64,000 nt of DNA from Mycobacterium sp. SVM_VP21 (GTDB lineage: Bacteria; Actinomycetota; Actinomycetes; Mycobacteriales; Mycobacteriaceae). The position numbers and the translations under genes were made by a program. Position 1 is the first letter of the stretch, and every line of letters starts with the position of its first letter. The stretch is from assembly GCA_024758765.1 (NCBI GenBank), contig CP101406.1, positions 1,302,001 to 1,366,000 of the forward strand. The letters are read 5' to 3'. Below, one piece after another: positions 11,317-21,125 of this stretch. A model generated the notes under the pieces. It was given only the letters and a program-made list of their open reading frames with translations. It was not told where the DNA came from and did no database searches.

Positions 11317-11939
11317 GCCTGGAGGACGTAGCCGATTTGGACGGACTAGCGCACCGCCCAGACGGCGCCCCCGCCGGAGTGGTGTTGCTCACGCACGGCG
11401 CCGGCGGCAACCGCGATTCACCGATGCTGCAACGACTTTGCGACGAATGGTCGCGTCGCGGCTTCCTGGCCATCCGCTACAACCTGCCGTTCCGGCGGCG
11501 CCGACCCAAGGGCCCGCCGCCGGGGTCGGGCACCGGCGACCGGGAGGGCATCACCGAGGCGATCGAGTACGCCCGCGCCCTGGCCGAAGGTCCGCTGATC
11601 GTCGGCGGGCATTCCTACGGCGGCCGGCAGACCTCGATGGTGGTGGCAGCCGGCGACGTTACGGTGGACCTGCTGACCCTGTTTTCCTATCCGCTGCACC
11701 CGCCGGGGAAACCCGAGCGCAGCCGCACCGAGCACCTACCCCAGATCGGCGTGCCGACGGTGTTCACGCACGGCAGCTCGGACAGCTTCGGCACCGGCGC
11801 CGAGATTCGCGCTGCCGCCGCGCTGATTCCCGCGCCGCACGAGGTCGTCGAGATCACCGGCGCCCGCCACGATCTGGCCTCTAAGACGTTGAATGTGCCG
11901 GTGTTGGCGGTCGACGCGGCGCTGCGAATGCTGGGCTGA
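11313..11939 (+). CDS. Alpha/beta hydrolase of the dienelactone-hydrolase type (Rv0421c-like)
   Basis: A 208-residue cytosolic hydrolase whose substrate is unknown. GTG 11313 overlaps the thiD stop by four bases. The oxyanion/turn motif THGAGGNRDS near the N-terminus, the nucleophile elbow GGHSYGGRQ with its Ser, a later HGSSDSFGT segment carrying the acid region and a C-terminal GARHDL His complete a plausible triad. Position after thiD and size match Rv0421c. Co-transcription with thiC-thiD suggests a role in thiamine salvage or in removing damaged intermediates, but the sequence gives no direct evidence of this. Confidence 0.8.
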   Translation: MSLEDVADLDGLAHRPDGAPAGVVLLTHGAGGNRDSPMLQRLCDEWSRRGFLAIRYNLPFRRRRPKGPPPGSGTGDREGITEAIEYARALAEGPLIVGGHSYGGRQTSMVVAAGDVTVDLLTLFSYPLHPPGKPERSRTEHLPQIGVPTVFTHGSSDSFGTGAEIRAAAALIPAPHEVVEITGARHDLASKTLNVPVLAVDAALRMLG

Positions 11940-11950
11940 ACCCGCATAGA

Positions 11951-12952
11951 TCAGGGCAGGACGACGACGCTGGCCGCGTAGCTCAGACCCGAGCCGTAAC
12001 CCAGCAGCAGGGCCAGCTGGCCCGACTTGGCGATGCCGGCCGACAGCAGCTGCTCCATCGCCAGCGGGATGGACGCCGCGGAGGTGTTGCCGCTGTTTTC
12101 GATGTCGTTGGCGATGACGACGTCGGAGCGCAGCTCAAGGCTCTTGGCGATCAGCGCGTTGATCCGGCTGTTGGCCTGGTGCGGAATGAATACGTCGATG
12201 TCATGGGCGTCCAACCCGGCTGCCGCGATGGCACGCTTCCCGACGTCGCTCATTTCATAAGCCGCCCAACGGAATACCGTGCTGCCATCCATACGCAGGA
12301 AGGGACGCTGGCCGTCCGACTGTTCGGTGTAGCTGATCCAGTCGATGTCTTGGCGGATCGCGTCACAGTTCGAACCGTCACTGCCCCAGACCGTCGAGCC
12401 GATGCCGTGTACCGGGGTCTCGCCGACGACGACCGCTCCGGCACCATCGCCGAAGATGAAGCAGTTCGAGCGGTCCCGCATGTCGATCGTCGGGGAGAGC
12501 ACTTCAGAACCGATGACCAACGCGGTGTTGATGGTCCGGCCGCGAAGCAGATCGGCGGCCACCCCCAGCGCATAGCCGAACCCCGCGCATCCGGTGGCCA
12601 CATCGAAGGCAGGCACGCCCTGCGCGCCGAGGGCGACTGCGACGGCGGGCGCACACGACGGGGTTTGGCGGAAGTTGGTGCTGGTCGCGACGATCACCGC
12701 ATCCACCGCATCCCCGTCGAGCCCGGCCTGGGACATCGCGTTGCGGCCGGCCTCGATGGCCAAGCCCGCCACGGTGTCGGTCTCCTCGGCAAACCGGCGC
12801 GTCTTGATTCCGGTGCGGGATTGGATCCATTCGTCGGAGGAGTCGATGCGCAGGCAGATCTCGTCGTTGGTAACCACCCGCGGCGGGCGAGACGCGCCGA
12901 CGCCGAGCAAACCGATCGGTCGGGTTGTCGCAGGATGGCGAATCTCGCTCAA
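11951..12952 (-). CDS. fabH: 3-oxoacyl-ACP synthase III (FabH-type ketosynthase)
   Basis: Thiolase-fold condensing enzyme that joins an acyl-CoA to malonyl-ACP, starting fatty-acid or mycolate elongation. The catalytic triad is visible: Cys in [11 protein letters not shown], His in [11 protein letters not shown] and Asn in [13 protein letters not shown]. At 333 residues it is very similar to M. tuberculosis FabH (Rv0533c, 335 residues). That gene is not in this neighbourhood in M. tuberculosis, so this may be a relocated orthologue or a paralogue. The start is TTG 12952 by frame, with a weak GAGAG upstream. It converges on the hydrolase gene with an 11-bp gap. Confidence 0.88.
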   Translation of the reverse strand: MSEIRHPATTRPIGLLGVGASRPPRVVTNDEICLRIDSSDEWIQSRTGIKTRRFAEETDTVAGLAIEAGRNAMSQAGLDGDAVDAVIVATSTNFRQTPSCAPAVAVALGAQGVPAFDVATGCAGFGYALGVAADLLRGRTINTALVIGSEVLSPTIDMRDRSNCFIFGDGAGAVVVGETPVHGIGSTVWGSDGSNCDAIRQDIDWISYTEQSDGQRPFLRMDGSTVFRWAAYEMSDVGKRAIAAAGLDAHDIDVFIPHQANSRINALIAKSLELRSDVVIANDIENSGNTSAASIPLAMEQLLSAGIAKSGQLALLLGYGSGLSYAASVVVLP

Positions 12953-13045
12953 GAAAACGTCTCTCGGTGGTAGGCCAGCACCTAACTAAAGCGTCTAACC
13001 ATAACGTTCCCTGTGCGCCGGGGGCGGCCCCGCACCGGCGAGCCC

Positions 13046-13225
13046 TCAGCGGTCGTAGTCGTCCTCATCGGTGGGCACACCGCGATGCTGCTCGACCACA
13101 TCGGCGATGTCAGCGTGGTCGCCCGCGGAGATCTCGGGGCCCGGCGTCTCGTCGTCGGCCTCCAGCGCCGGGGTCGCCTGGCCCGCCAAGTCTGCGTCGC
13201 TGGCTTCAACATCGCGCCTGGTCAT
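13046..13225 (-). CDS. Small acidic protein of unknown function
   Basis: A 59-residue reading frame starting at ATG 13225, with GGGAGGG five bases upstream. The product is very acidic, rich in Asp, Glu and Ala (for example ADDETPGPEIS and VPTDEDDYDR). It has no hydrophobic stretch, so it is likely a soluble, largely disordered peptide. It ends about 90 bp before the fabH start on the same strand, so the two may be co-transcribed. I do not recognise a family. The good ribosome-binding site and mycobacterial codon use support it; its small size keeps confidence moderate. Confidence 0.55.
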   Translation of the reverse strand: MTRRDVEASDADLAGQATPALEADDETPGPEISAGDHADIADVVEQHRGVPTDEDDYDR

Positions 13226-13332
13226 GGCTGCCCTCCCGAAATCTCCGAACAGCGTGCAAGCCCCATTGTCTCCCATCCGCAGAGGCCCCGGGAGCTTCGC
13301 TGGTTACCGGTGAGTCAGGTACCTTAATTTTC

Positions 13333-14817
13333 ATGAGTATGGAGCAGTTTGACGTCGTCATCGTGGGTGCGGGCTTCGGCGGCATGGGCGCAGCCATCGA
13401 GCTGAAGAAGCTCGGCTACGACGACATCGTGCTGCTCGACCGTGAAGAGGATCTCGGCGGAACGTGGCACGTCAATCACTATCCCGGCCTGGCCGTCGAC
13501 ATCCCGTCAACCACCTACGCGTACTGGTTCGAGCCGAATCCGTACTGGTCGCGGATGTTCGCACCCGGCGAGGAGATCAAGCGTTACGCCGAGCACGTCG
13601 CCGACAAGTACGACGTACGCCGCCACATGCGGTTCAACACCACGGTCGCCGGTGCCCAGTGGGATGAGGACGCCGAGCGCTGGCTGGTAGCCCTGGGCGA
13701 CGGAAAGACGCTGAGCGCCCGATTCCTGATCACCGCCACCGGTTTCCTGTCCCAGCCGCGCAACCCGGACATCGCCGGGATCGACAGCTTCGCCGGGAAG
13801 GTGGTGCACACCGCTGCCTGGGACCACGACTACGACTTCACCGGCCGGCGGGTCGGACAGATCGGCACCGGCGCAACCGCGGTGCAGCTGATTCCGGAGC
13901 TGGCCAAGACGGTCGCGGACCTGACCGTGTTTCAGCGCACCGCGATCTGGGTGGCGCCCAAGCTCGACTTCCGGATCCCGGCGTGGCTGCAAAAACTCTT
14001 CGCCCGGGTTCCGTTCACCCAGCGGGTGATGCGCTTCATCAGCGACTACCTGCTGGAATTCATGACGGTGACCGCGGTATTGAACTACCCCGCATTCCGG
14101 CGGCTGTCGATCGCCGGGATGGATGCGTGCAAGATCCACCGATTCGCCCAGATCCGCGATAAGGAACTGCGGGCCAAGCTGACCCCGAGCTACGACATCG
14201 GGTGTAAGCGGCCCAGCTGGTCCAACGACTACTACCGCAGCTTCACCAAGCCGCATGTGCACCTGGAGACCACCGGCATCGAGCGGATCGAACCGGACGG
14301 CATCGTCACCGTCGACGGCCGCAAGACTGTCATCGACACCCTGGTGCTGGCCACCGGCTATGACCTGTGGGAGGCAAACTTCCCGGCGATCGAGATCGTC
14401 GGGCGGGGCGGGCGCAACCTGGGCAAGTGGTGGCGGGAGACCCGGTTCCAGGCCTACCAGGGCCTGTCGATACCGCATTTCCCGAACTTCCTGAGCCTGG
14501 CCAGCCCGTACGGGTTCTCCGGCCTGTCGTTCTTCAACACCATGGAATACCAGATGCGGCACATGGGCCGGCTGTTCGGCGAGATGCGGCGGCGCAATGC
14601 GACGACGTTCGAGGTCACCGAGGCCGCCAACGCCCGGTTCCTGGACGCCATGACCAAAAGGCTGGACCACACGGTGTTCTACGCCGGGGATTGCACGACG
14701 TCGCGGTCCTACTACTACAACCCCAGCGGCGAAGCGACCCTGCTGCGGCCCACCACGGTGCGCAATGCGGTACGCGACGGCGCGCACTTCCCGCTTGAGG
14801 ACTACGAAATCGCCTGA
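13333..14817 (+). CDS. Flavin-containing monooxygenase, Baeyer-Villiger type
   Basis: NADPH- and FAD-dependent oxygenase of 494 residues, the size of Rv3083 and Rv0892. It has the FAD Rossmann motif GAGFGGMG near residue 12, the Baeyer-Villiger fingerprint FAGKVVHTAAW in the middle, the NADPH-side GQIGTGATAVQL next, and the ATGYDLW segment typical of the family. ATG 13333 is followed two codons later by a second ATG; the ribosome-binding site is weak. Substrates of this family are ketones, lipids or sulphur and nitrogen compounds, and cannot be told from sequence. It ends at a duplicated hairpin and converges on a tetR gene that may regulate it. Confidence 0.88.
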   Translation: MSMEQFDVVIVGAGFGGMGAAIELKKLGYDDIVLLDREEDLGGTWHVNHYPGLAVDIPSTTYAYWFEPNPYWSRMFAPGEEIKRYAEHVADKYDVRRHMRFNTTVAGAQWDEDAERWLVALGDGKTLSARFLITATGFLSQPRNPDIAGIDSFAGKVVHTAAWDHDYDFTGRRVGQIGTGATAVQLIPELAKTVADLTVFQRTAIWVAPKLDFRIPAWLQKLFARVPFTQRVMRFISDYLLEFMTVTAVLNYPAFRRLSIAGMDACKIHRFAQIRDKELRAKLTPSYDIGCKRPSWSNDYYRSFTKPHVHLETTGIERIEPDGIVTVDGRKTVIDTLVLATGYDLWEANFPAIEIVGRGGRNLGKWWRETRFQAYQGLSIPHFPNFLSLASPYGFSGLSFFNTMEYQMRHMGRLFGEMRRRNATTFEVTEAANARFLDAMTKRLDHTVFYAGDCTTSRSYYYNPSGEATLLRPTTVRNAVRDGAHFPLEDYEIA

Positions 14818-14824
14818 TAGATCA

Positions 14825-14930
14825 GGCGGTTCAGCGAGGCTCGACGCAGGAGAGCCGAAGCTGGGACCGCCTCATAAACGGGGCGGTTCAGCGAGGCTCG
14901 ACGCAGGAGAGCCGAAGCTGGGACCGCCTC
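14825..14930. repeat. Tandem 49-bp hairpin repeat between convergent genes
   Basis: Two identical 49-bp copies (14825-14873 and 14882-14930) are separated by 8 bp. Each copy is itself a long interrupted hairpin, with arms AGGCGGT/ACCGCCT, CAGC/GCTG and GGCTC/GAGCC around a short loop. The second copy overlaps the stop codon of the tetR gene. Location between converging genes suggests a bidirectional terminator; exact duplication suggests a recent event or a mobile palindromic repeat. Confidence 0.8.
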
Positions 14931-16218
14931 AGTTCTCGTTGACCCCGGCGAACACGATGGACTCCATCAGCCGGCGCAAGCATGCCTGCGCGTAACCGGG
15001 CCCCCCGGCCAGAAACCCAGCACCGGGTATCTCGCCGCCTCGGGCAACCCGCCCCAAGTCGTCCACGAGTGCCGCCAAGGCGTGCACCAAGAACTTGGCT
15101 TGCATCGAGTCCAGGTCCGGCCTGATCGCCATCAGCGGGCGGGCCCAGGTTTCGATGAACGCGCGCTCGGAATCACGCAGCAGTTCGCGTTCCGCCGGCG
15201 CCAGGTTCACCCGCTCAGTGTCATAGACCGACGCCAACTCGGGATTGGCGAACACCGTAGCCACATACGCCTCGATCAACCGGCGCAGCGCCTCATCCGG
15301 CTCGGCGAAGACGCCGGCGATAGCCGCCATCTCCCCGGCTATCCGGTCCACGGCGCGCTGCAACCCCGTCGTCAAGATGTCGCTCTTGCTCGAGAAATAG
15401 CGGTACACGCCGGACGCCGGCACACCCACGGCGTCGGCGATCTCGGTGACACCAGTCTCGGCATATCCTTGCTTGCCGAACAGCAGGACCGCCGAGTTCA
15501 ACAGTGCCTCATAGGGTCCGGCGTCCGGGGTGAAGATACGCCACACCGAGGGTCGATTGACGCCGATGTCGTCGGTTCCGGGCAGCTGCGCGGTGACCAC
15601 CGATCGCGACGCGTCGATGAGCAACGGCTTGATCTCGTCGTCCGGGAGCTGCAGCCGGTGTCCGATGATGCTGCCGGCGACACTGACCAGCGCTACCGTC
15701 AGCGTCCACTGCTCCAAGGAGTTCAGTTCGGGACGCATGACGCTGATCGGCCGTTTCAGACGCGCACCGACAGTGTGCATCTGCGTCATGAGCTTGGCCT
15801 GGTCTGCCGATTGCAGGTAGCGAGCCTGCCACCGGAACAGCCCGCTGGCCTCGCGGTTGAGGATCGACGACGTGATGAGCCCGTCGACGACCTGGTCCAA
15901 CACCGCCGGCGCGTCGCTGTGAACGTCAGCATCGGACAACTCATCGACAAAAGCAGTCGAGTCGACCAACTGCTGGCCGAGCGAGCCGACGACAACCGCG
16001 AACATCTCGTACTTGCTGGGATAGTGCCGGTACAGCGCCGGCGCGGAAATCCCGACCTTGGAAGCGATCGCATCCATGCTGGTCGCGTGGTAGCCCTGCG
16101 CACTGAAAGTTTCCGCGGCAGCACGCGTGATCTGCGCCTTGCGGTCCTTGGGGCGCCGCTTTATGCGGGCACCAGTGCGTCCGACAGGGTCGTTCGTGGC
16201 ACCAAGCGAGGTCACCAC
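14929..16218 (-). CDS. Tandem TetR-TetR fusion transcriptional regulator
   Basis: A 429-residue DNA-binding protein with two complete TetR-type helix-turn-helix domains. The first is at about residues 25-75 (TFSAQGYHATSMDAIASKVG, then ALYRHYPSK). The second is at about 240-285 (LFGKQGYAETGVTEIADAVG, then GVYRYFSSK). Each is followed by a helical ligand-binding region. Ordinary TetR proteins are about 200 residues with one such domain, so this is a fused pseudo-dimer. It lies 124 bp downstream of the lpqL paralogue on the same strand and converges on the flavin monooxygenase, which is a candidate target. The ligand is unknown. Confidence 0.88.
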   Translation of the reverse strand: MVTSLGATNDPVGRTGARIKRRPKDRKAQITRAAAETFSAQGYHATSMDAIASKVGISAPALYRHYPSKYEMFAVVVGSLGQQLVDSTAFVDELSDADVHSDAPAVLDQVVDGLITSSILNREASGLFRWQARYLQSADQAKLMTQMHTVGARLKRPISVMRPELNSLEQWTLTVALVSVAGSIIGHRLQLPDDEIKPLLIDASRSVVTAQLPGTDDIGVNRPSVWRIFTPDAGPYEALLNSAVLLFGKQGYAETGVTEIADAVGVPASGVYRYFSSKSDILTTGLQRAVDRIAGEMAAIAGVFAEPDEALRRLIEAYVATVFANPELASVYDTERVNLAPAERELLRDSERAFIETWARPLMAIRPDLDSMQAKFLVHALAALVDDLGRVARGGEIPGAGFLAGGPGYAQACLRRLMESIVFAGVNEN

Positions 16219-16342
16219 CCCCGATCAACTCAGGCCAGCTCTATCACATGCACAGCATTACTAACACAGCTGGGTAAACGGACTACAGCGGATTCAATAT
16301 AGAGCCCGCCTGTACTTGTACGGATGCCCGCCCAATGCGGGA

Positions 16343-17800
16343 CTACGGCCCCAGCGGAGCCCGGTGACGCTTGTCGTGCGCCGGAACTCCATTGGGACCG
16401 CCGATGGACTGCGCATAGTTTGCCACTGCGAACGCCACCGCGGCACCGGTTAGCGCCAATGCGTGCTGATTGATCTGTTCGACCGTGTCACCCGGGCCGT
16501 GGTAGTTCGGGTCGAACGCCGCTCCGGACTTTCCACCCCATAGTCGGGCCTGAGCGGTGGTCTTGAGTTGGGACGCACCGGTGGTGATGCCCCCGATAGG
16601 CACCCCGGCCACCACGAATGGGCTGTAGTCGGTGTCGCTGCTGAGCGGCATATCGGCGGGCCGCACGCCCACCAGGTTGAGGTAGCCGGCCAGGGTGCGC
16701 TCGATACCGCCCGATCCCACCGGTACGTCAGCGGGGGCGATGTCACGGCTCGGCAGCGCGGACTGATCACCGTCATAGGTGAAGAAACCGGCGTTCGGGG
16801 AGGCGAGCATGTCGAAGTTCAGGTACAGGGCGATGTCGTTGAGCTGGTCGCGGTCGAGCCCGAAGACGTAGTCGCTGGAACCACCGAGCTGTTGTTCCTC
16901 GGCACCCCAGAAAGCGAACCGGACCGCGTTGGCCACCGCCGGCTCCGGACCGAGCTGCAGCGCGGTCTCCAGCACCGCCGCCACCCCAGAGCCGTTGTCG
17001 TTGATCCCGGGCCCGCCGGGCGCACTGTCGAGGTGTGCGCCAACCATCACGACATCATGCGGCGAACCGGTTTTCGTCTGCGCCAAGACATTCCGAGAGG
17101 TGACCTTCGCGGTGTGGCCGTCCAGGACCAGCCGCACCGTCCCGGTCGCGCGCCGCAAGGCCTGGTCGCCGTCGCGTCCGGCCACCGCTACCGGCATGGT
17201 GAGTTGGTCGTAGTAGCCCGGAGGGAACAGCCCGGCGGGTGCTCCGTTGCGGCTCGGCAGGCTCACCACGACCAGCGCGGCGGCGCCACGCTCGGCGGCC
17301 ACGTTCTGCTTGACCACCACCGAGCAGCCGGCGTCGCTAACCACGGCGATCCCCCCACGGGGCACCTTCGGCGGGTAGTCGGCCGCTGCGCAGCCCGACG
17401 ACCGTGTCGGACGGACCACCGGGCCGCTCACCCCGCCGGCCGGTGTGCGCACCAGCAGCGAGGCCTGATCGACTGGGTAGCTAACCCCGGCGACGGTCAG
17501 CGTGGGCTTGCCGACCGAGACGGTGTCCAACCTGATGAGCTCGGGTGTCACCACCTCGAAACCCTTGTCACGCAGGACGTTGGCCACATAGTCGGCACTG
17601 GCGTCGAACCCCGGCGTGCCGTCAGCCCGATTCCGCTGGTGAGTGTCGGCGATCTCCTGCAGTCGCTGCAGATGCGTAAGCATCCCCGCGACGGTGACCT
17701 GGCTCGCCAGCCGATTCGACAGCGGCGGCTGCACTGGCTCCGGCGAGCAGCCCGCCAGTACGCCGACAGCGACCAGCAGTACTCCCGCCGGGCGGATCAT
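16343..17800 (-). CDS. Lipoprotein M28-family aminopeptidase, LpqL paralogue
   Basis: A secreted, lipid-anchored zinc aminopeptidase of 485 residues. The lipobox is VLAGC with Cys18. A protease-associated insertion precedes the M28 catalytic domain. Zinc-binding and catalytic residues are visible in GAHLDS, GINDNGSG, WGAEEQ, NFDM and NYHGPGDT. It is clearly a tandem duplicate of the upstream lpqL: same domain order and many shared blocks. It is translationally coupled, its ATG overlapping the lpqL stop by four bases. Residues around the active site are kept, so it is probably active, perhaps with different peptide specificity. Confidence 0.9.
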   Translation of the reverse strand: MIRPAGVLLVAVGVLAGCSPEPVQPPLSNRLASQVTVAGMLTHLQRLQEIADTHQRNRADGTPGFDASADYVANVLRDKGFEVVTPELIRLDTVSVGKPTLTVAGVSYPVDQASLLVRTPAGGVSGPVVRPTRSSGCAAADYPPKVPRGGIAVVSDAGCSVVVKQNVAAERGAAALVVVSLPSRNGAPAGLFPPGYYDQLTMPVAVAGRDGDQALRRATGTVRLVLDGHTAKVTSRNVLAQTKTGSPHDVVMVGAHLDSAPGGPGINDNGSGVAAVLETALQLGPEPAVANAVRFAFWGAEEQQLGGSSDYVFGLDRDQLNDIALYLNFDMLASPNAGFFTYDGDQSALPSRDIAPADVPVGSGGIERTLAGYLNLVGVRPADMPLSSDTDYSPFVVAGVPIGGITTGASQLKTTAQARLWGGKSGAAFDPNYHGPGDTVEQINQHALALTGAAVAFAVANYAQSIGGPNGVPAHDKRHRAPLGP

Positions 17801-19305
17801 GGCTGGGTGAGGATGTGGCGGGTGCGGTCGTCGCGCACCGGGACCCCGTTGCGGCCACTGAGACCCTGGGCATACAGCCCGACGGAATAGGGCACTCCTC
17901 CGCCGTTGATGGCCAGTTCGTCGCGGTCGATGTTCTCGATGGTGTCGCCCTTTTGGTGATAGTTCGGGTCGAACGGCTCATCGGCGGCGCCGCCCCACAG
18001 CTTGGCTTCCTCGGGCGACTTCTTGACCTCCGCACCGGAGAACAACCCGCCGGACGGGATACCGGCCTGGGTGAACCCGTCGTAGTCGGAGCGACCGTCG
18101 AACGAGGTGTCGCGCGGCTCCTTGCCGGCCGACTTGAGGTAACCGACCATGGTCCGCTCGATGCCGGCCGAACCTTCCGGCACCACAGGCTGGCCGCGCT
18201 TGTCCGCCGGCAGCGACTGGTCGCCGTCGTAGGTGAAGTAGCCGGGATTCGGCGAACCCAGCATGTCGAAGTTCAGGTACAGCGCGATGTTCTTGAGTTG
18301 CTCCTCATCGAGCGACTCGACGTACTTCCGCGAGCCGATCAGGCCGAGCTCCTCGGCGCCCCAGAAACCGAACCGCACCGCGTTGCGGACCTGGGGCGAA
18401 TCTCCCAGCTGCAAAGCGGTTTCCAGCACCGCGGCAACACCGGAGCCGTTGTCGTTGATGCCCGGGCCTTCCGGAACGCTGTCCAGGTGGGCTCCAAGCA
18501 TGACCACGTTCTCGGTCGATCCGCTCTTGGTCTGCACGATCACATTGCGTGACGGGATCTCGTCGGTGTGCGCGTCGAGCTTGACCGTCATCGCCCCGCG
18601 TCCGTCGCGCAGCATCGCGCCGTCAGCCTTGGTCACGCTCACGACCGGAACCTTGACCTCGGTCTGCTCACCGAGGGTGCCGCCCATCTTCGGTTCGTCG
18701 ACGCTGTCGGCCACCACCACCGCCACCGCGCCCAGCTCGACCGCGACGGCCATCTTCTCCTTGAACGGGCAGGTGCCGCGGTCGACCAGTACGACGGCGT
18801 CTTTGACCGTCAGCCCCTCGTAGTCTTCGGCGCTGCAGCCGGGGCTGTCGTCGGCCGGCGCCGCGACCAGCGGGCCGGTGACACCCTCGGGCGGGGTGCC
18901 GAGGCTGTACATCAGCGCGCGAGCTTCGACCGTCTTGTCGCCGAGACGCACCGAACCCGGCTCGGATTTGAACACCCGCGCGGTGAACTCCGGGGTCTGG
19001 ACGTCGAAGCCGTGCTCCCGCAAGGTGCTGGCCACGTACTCGACGCTGGCGTCGTAGCCCGGAGTGCCGATGGCACGAGTGCCGTTGTTGGCGTCGGCGA
19101 TGTCCTGCAGCTTCTGCAGGTGGGCCATCATGGCGTCGACGGTGACCTTGTCGCGCAGGCTGCTGGCGAATTCAGCGGCTGCGGCGGGATCTGCTCCCTG
19201 CTCGGAGTTTTCCGGGGTGCGGCTGCAGCCCGCACTGAACAGCGCACCGACCAGCACGGCGCCGAGGGCAGGAATCAACTTCGACTTGTAGTCCACCGAC
19301 CCCAC
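17797..19305 (-). CDS. lpqL: Lipoprotein aminopeptidase LpqL
   Basis: Secreted zinc aminopeptidase anchored by a lipid at Cys27 (lipobox FSAGC). The 502-residue length and sequence closely match M. tuberculosis LpqL (Rv0418, 500 residues). M28 zinc ligands occur in GAHLDS, GINDNGSG, WGAEEL, NFDM and NYHQKGDT; a PA domain sits between residues of about 120 and 250. GTG 19305 is the furthest start and GTG 19296 is an alternative. It lies 27 bp after the SGNH hydrolase and overlaps the next gene, so the envelope hydrolases form one minus-strand unit. Confidence 0.95.
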   Translation of the reverse strand: MGSVDYKSKLIPALGAVLVGALFSAGCSRTPENSEQGADPAAAAEFASSLRDKVTVDAMMAHLQKLQDIADANNGTRAIGTPGYDASVEYVASTLREHGFDVQTPEFTARVFKSEPGSVRLGDKTVEARALMYSLGTPPEGVTGPLVAAPADDSPGCSAEDYEGLTVKDAVVLVDRGTCPFKEKMAVAVELGAVAVVVADSVDEPKMGGTLGEQTEVKVPVVSVTKADGAMLRDGRGAMTVKLDAHTDEIPSRNVIVQTKSGSTENVVMLGAHLDSVPEGPGINDNGSGVAAVLETALQLGDSPQVRNAVRFGFWGAEELGLIGSRKYVESLDEEQLKNIALYLNFDMLGSPNPGYFTYDGDQSLPADKRGQPVVPEGSAGIERTMVGYLKSAGKEPRDTSFDGRSDYDGFTQAGIPSGGLFSGAEVKKSPEEAKLWGGAADEPFDPNYHQKGDTIENIDRDELAINGGGVPYSVGLYAQGLSGRNGVPVRDDRTRHILTQP

Positions 19306-19332
19306 GTTAGTGGGTAGGCAGCCGATGCGAAC

Positions 19333-20104
19333 TCAGGACCGGCCGCCCCACTGCACGGCAACCAACTCGGCGACCGCGGCCATACCGGCGGCGTTGGGGT
19401 GAAAGGGCCGTGGCCGCCAGGGCAGCGGCAGGCCCGCTCCCACCGTCCAGGGCCGCGCCGACCAGGGATGGTGCTCCCGGCTGGCATCGCTGGCGCGGAC
19501 GAGCTCACAACCGGTGGCGGCCGCCGCCGCGGCGGTGTGGCGCTCCAACCCGTCGGCGACGTGACGGGCCAAAGTCACGACCTCCGGCGGCAACCGCCCG
19601 GCCCGGACCCCGGCCGGAGGCAGCAAGGTCAGGTAGTCGACGAAGAACACCCGAGCCTGCGGTGCGCGGTCCCGCACCGCGGCGCCGACGGCCCGCAGCG
19701 CTGCTTCGACCTCGCCCAGTGCCTGCTCGCGCTGCCCAGGGTCCAACAACGCGGCGACGGCGGGCAGCCGCCGCAAGACACCCGGCAGCGACGCGGCCGT
19801 CAACAGCGGCACGTAGCCGACGTCGTTGCCGCCGATGGTGATGGTCACCAGGGATTCCGAACCGTCGAGAGCCTCGACCTGCGGTAGCGCACCGTGTTGG
19901 CGTTCACTCAGCAGGTGGGCGGTCGTTGCGCCCGAGAACGTGGCGTCAACCAGACCAAGGTTCAGCGCATGGGCAACCAGGTGCGGGTAGTTATGCGCCG
20001 AGCGGCCCGACGCCCGGGGAGCCCCTGCGACACGAGGGCGGATTCCGGGGGCCGGCCGCCATCGAACTCCCCAGGGCAACATAGCGATTCATGCGCCCCA
20101 CCAT
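19333..20104 (-). pseudogene. SGNH/GDSL hydrolase with a frameshift near the N-terminus
   Basis: An esterase/lipase-like SGNH hydrolase. The longest intact frame starts at ATG 20082 and gives 249 residues, but its first 11 residues are nonsense for the family. The real N-terminus, starting at ATG 20104 or 20092, reads MNRYVALGSSMAAGP in another frame and contains block I with the Ser nucleophile. It would join perfectly to PGIRPRVAG if one base were removed from the run of five G (plus strand) at 20047-20051. Downstream blocks GGNDVGY and HPNAAGM are intact. So the gene is either recently inactivated, phase-variable at this homopolymer, or affected by a sequencing error. Confidence 0.75.
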
Positions 20105-20123
20105 CCCGCCGAGCAGGAAATTG

Positions 20124-20151
20124 ACGACGCGACACGCCGTCGAGGCGTCGT
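20124..20151 (-). terminator. Short hairpin between thiG and the SGNH gene
   Basis: ACGACGC (20124-20130) and GCGTCGT (20145-20151) form a 7-bp stem around a 14-base loop directly after thiG. There is no U-tract, so it is a weak candidate for termination or mRNA processing. Confidence 0.3.
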
Positions 20152-20173
20152 GGGATTCACTCTCAAAGGCCGG

Positions 20174-21121
<948 letters not shown>

Positions 21122-21125
<4 letters not shown>

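Noticed and set aside
14765..14995. Plus-strand frame encoding two GGSARLDAGEPKLGPP repeats
   Set aside because: It is only the translation of the tandem 49-bp hairpin repeat; no start site and it overlaps two real genes.
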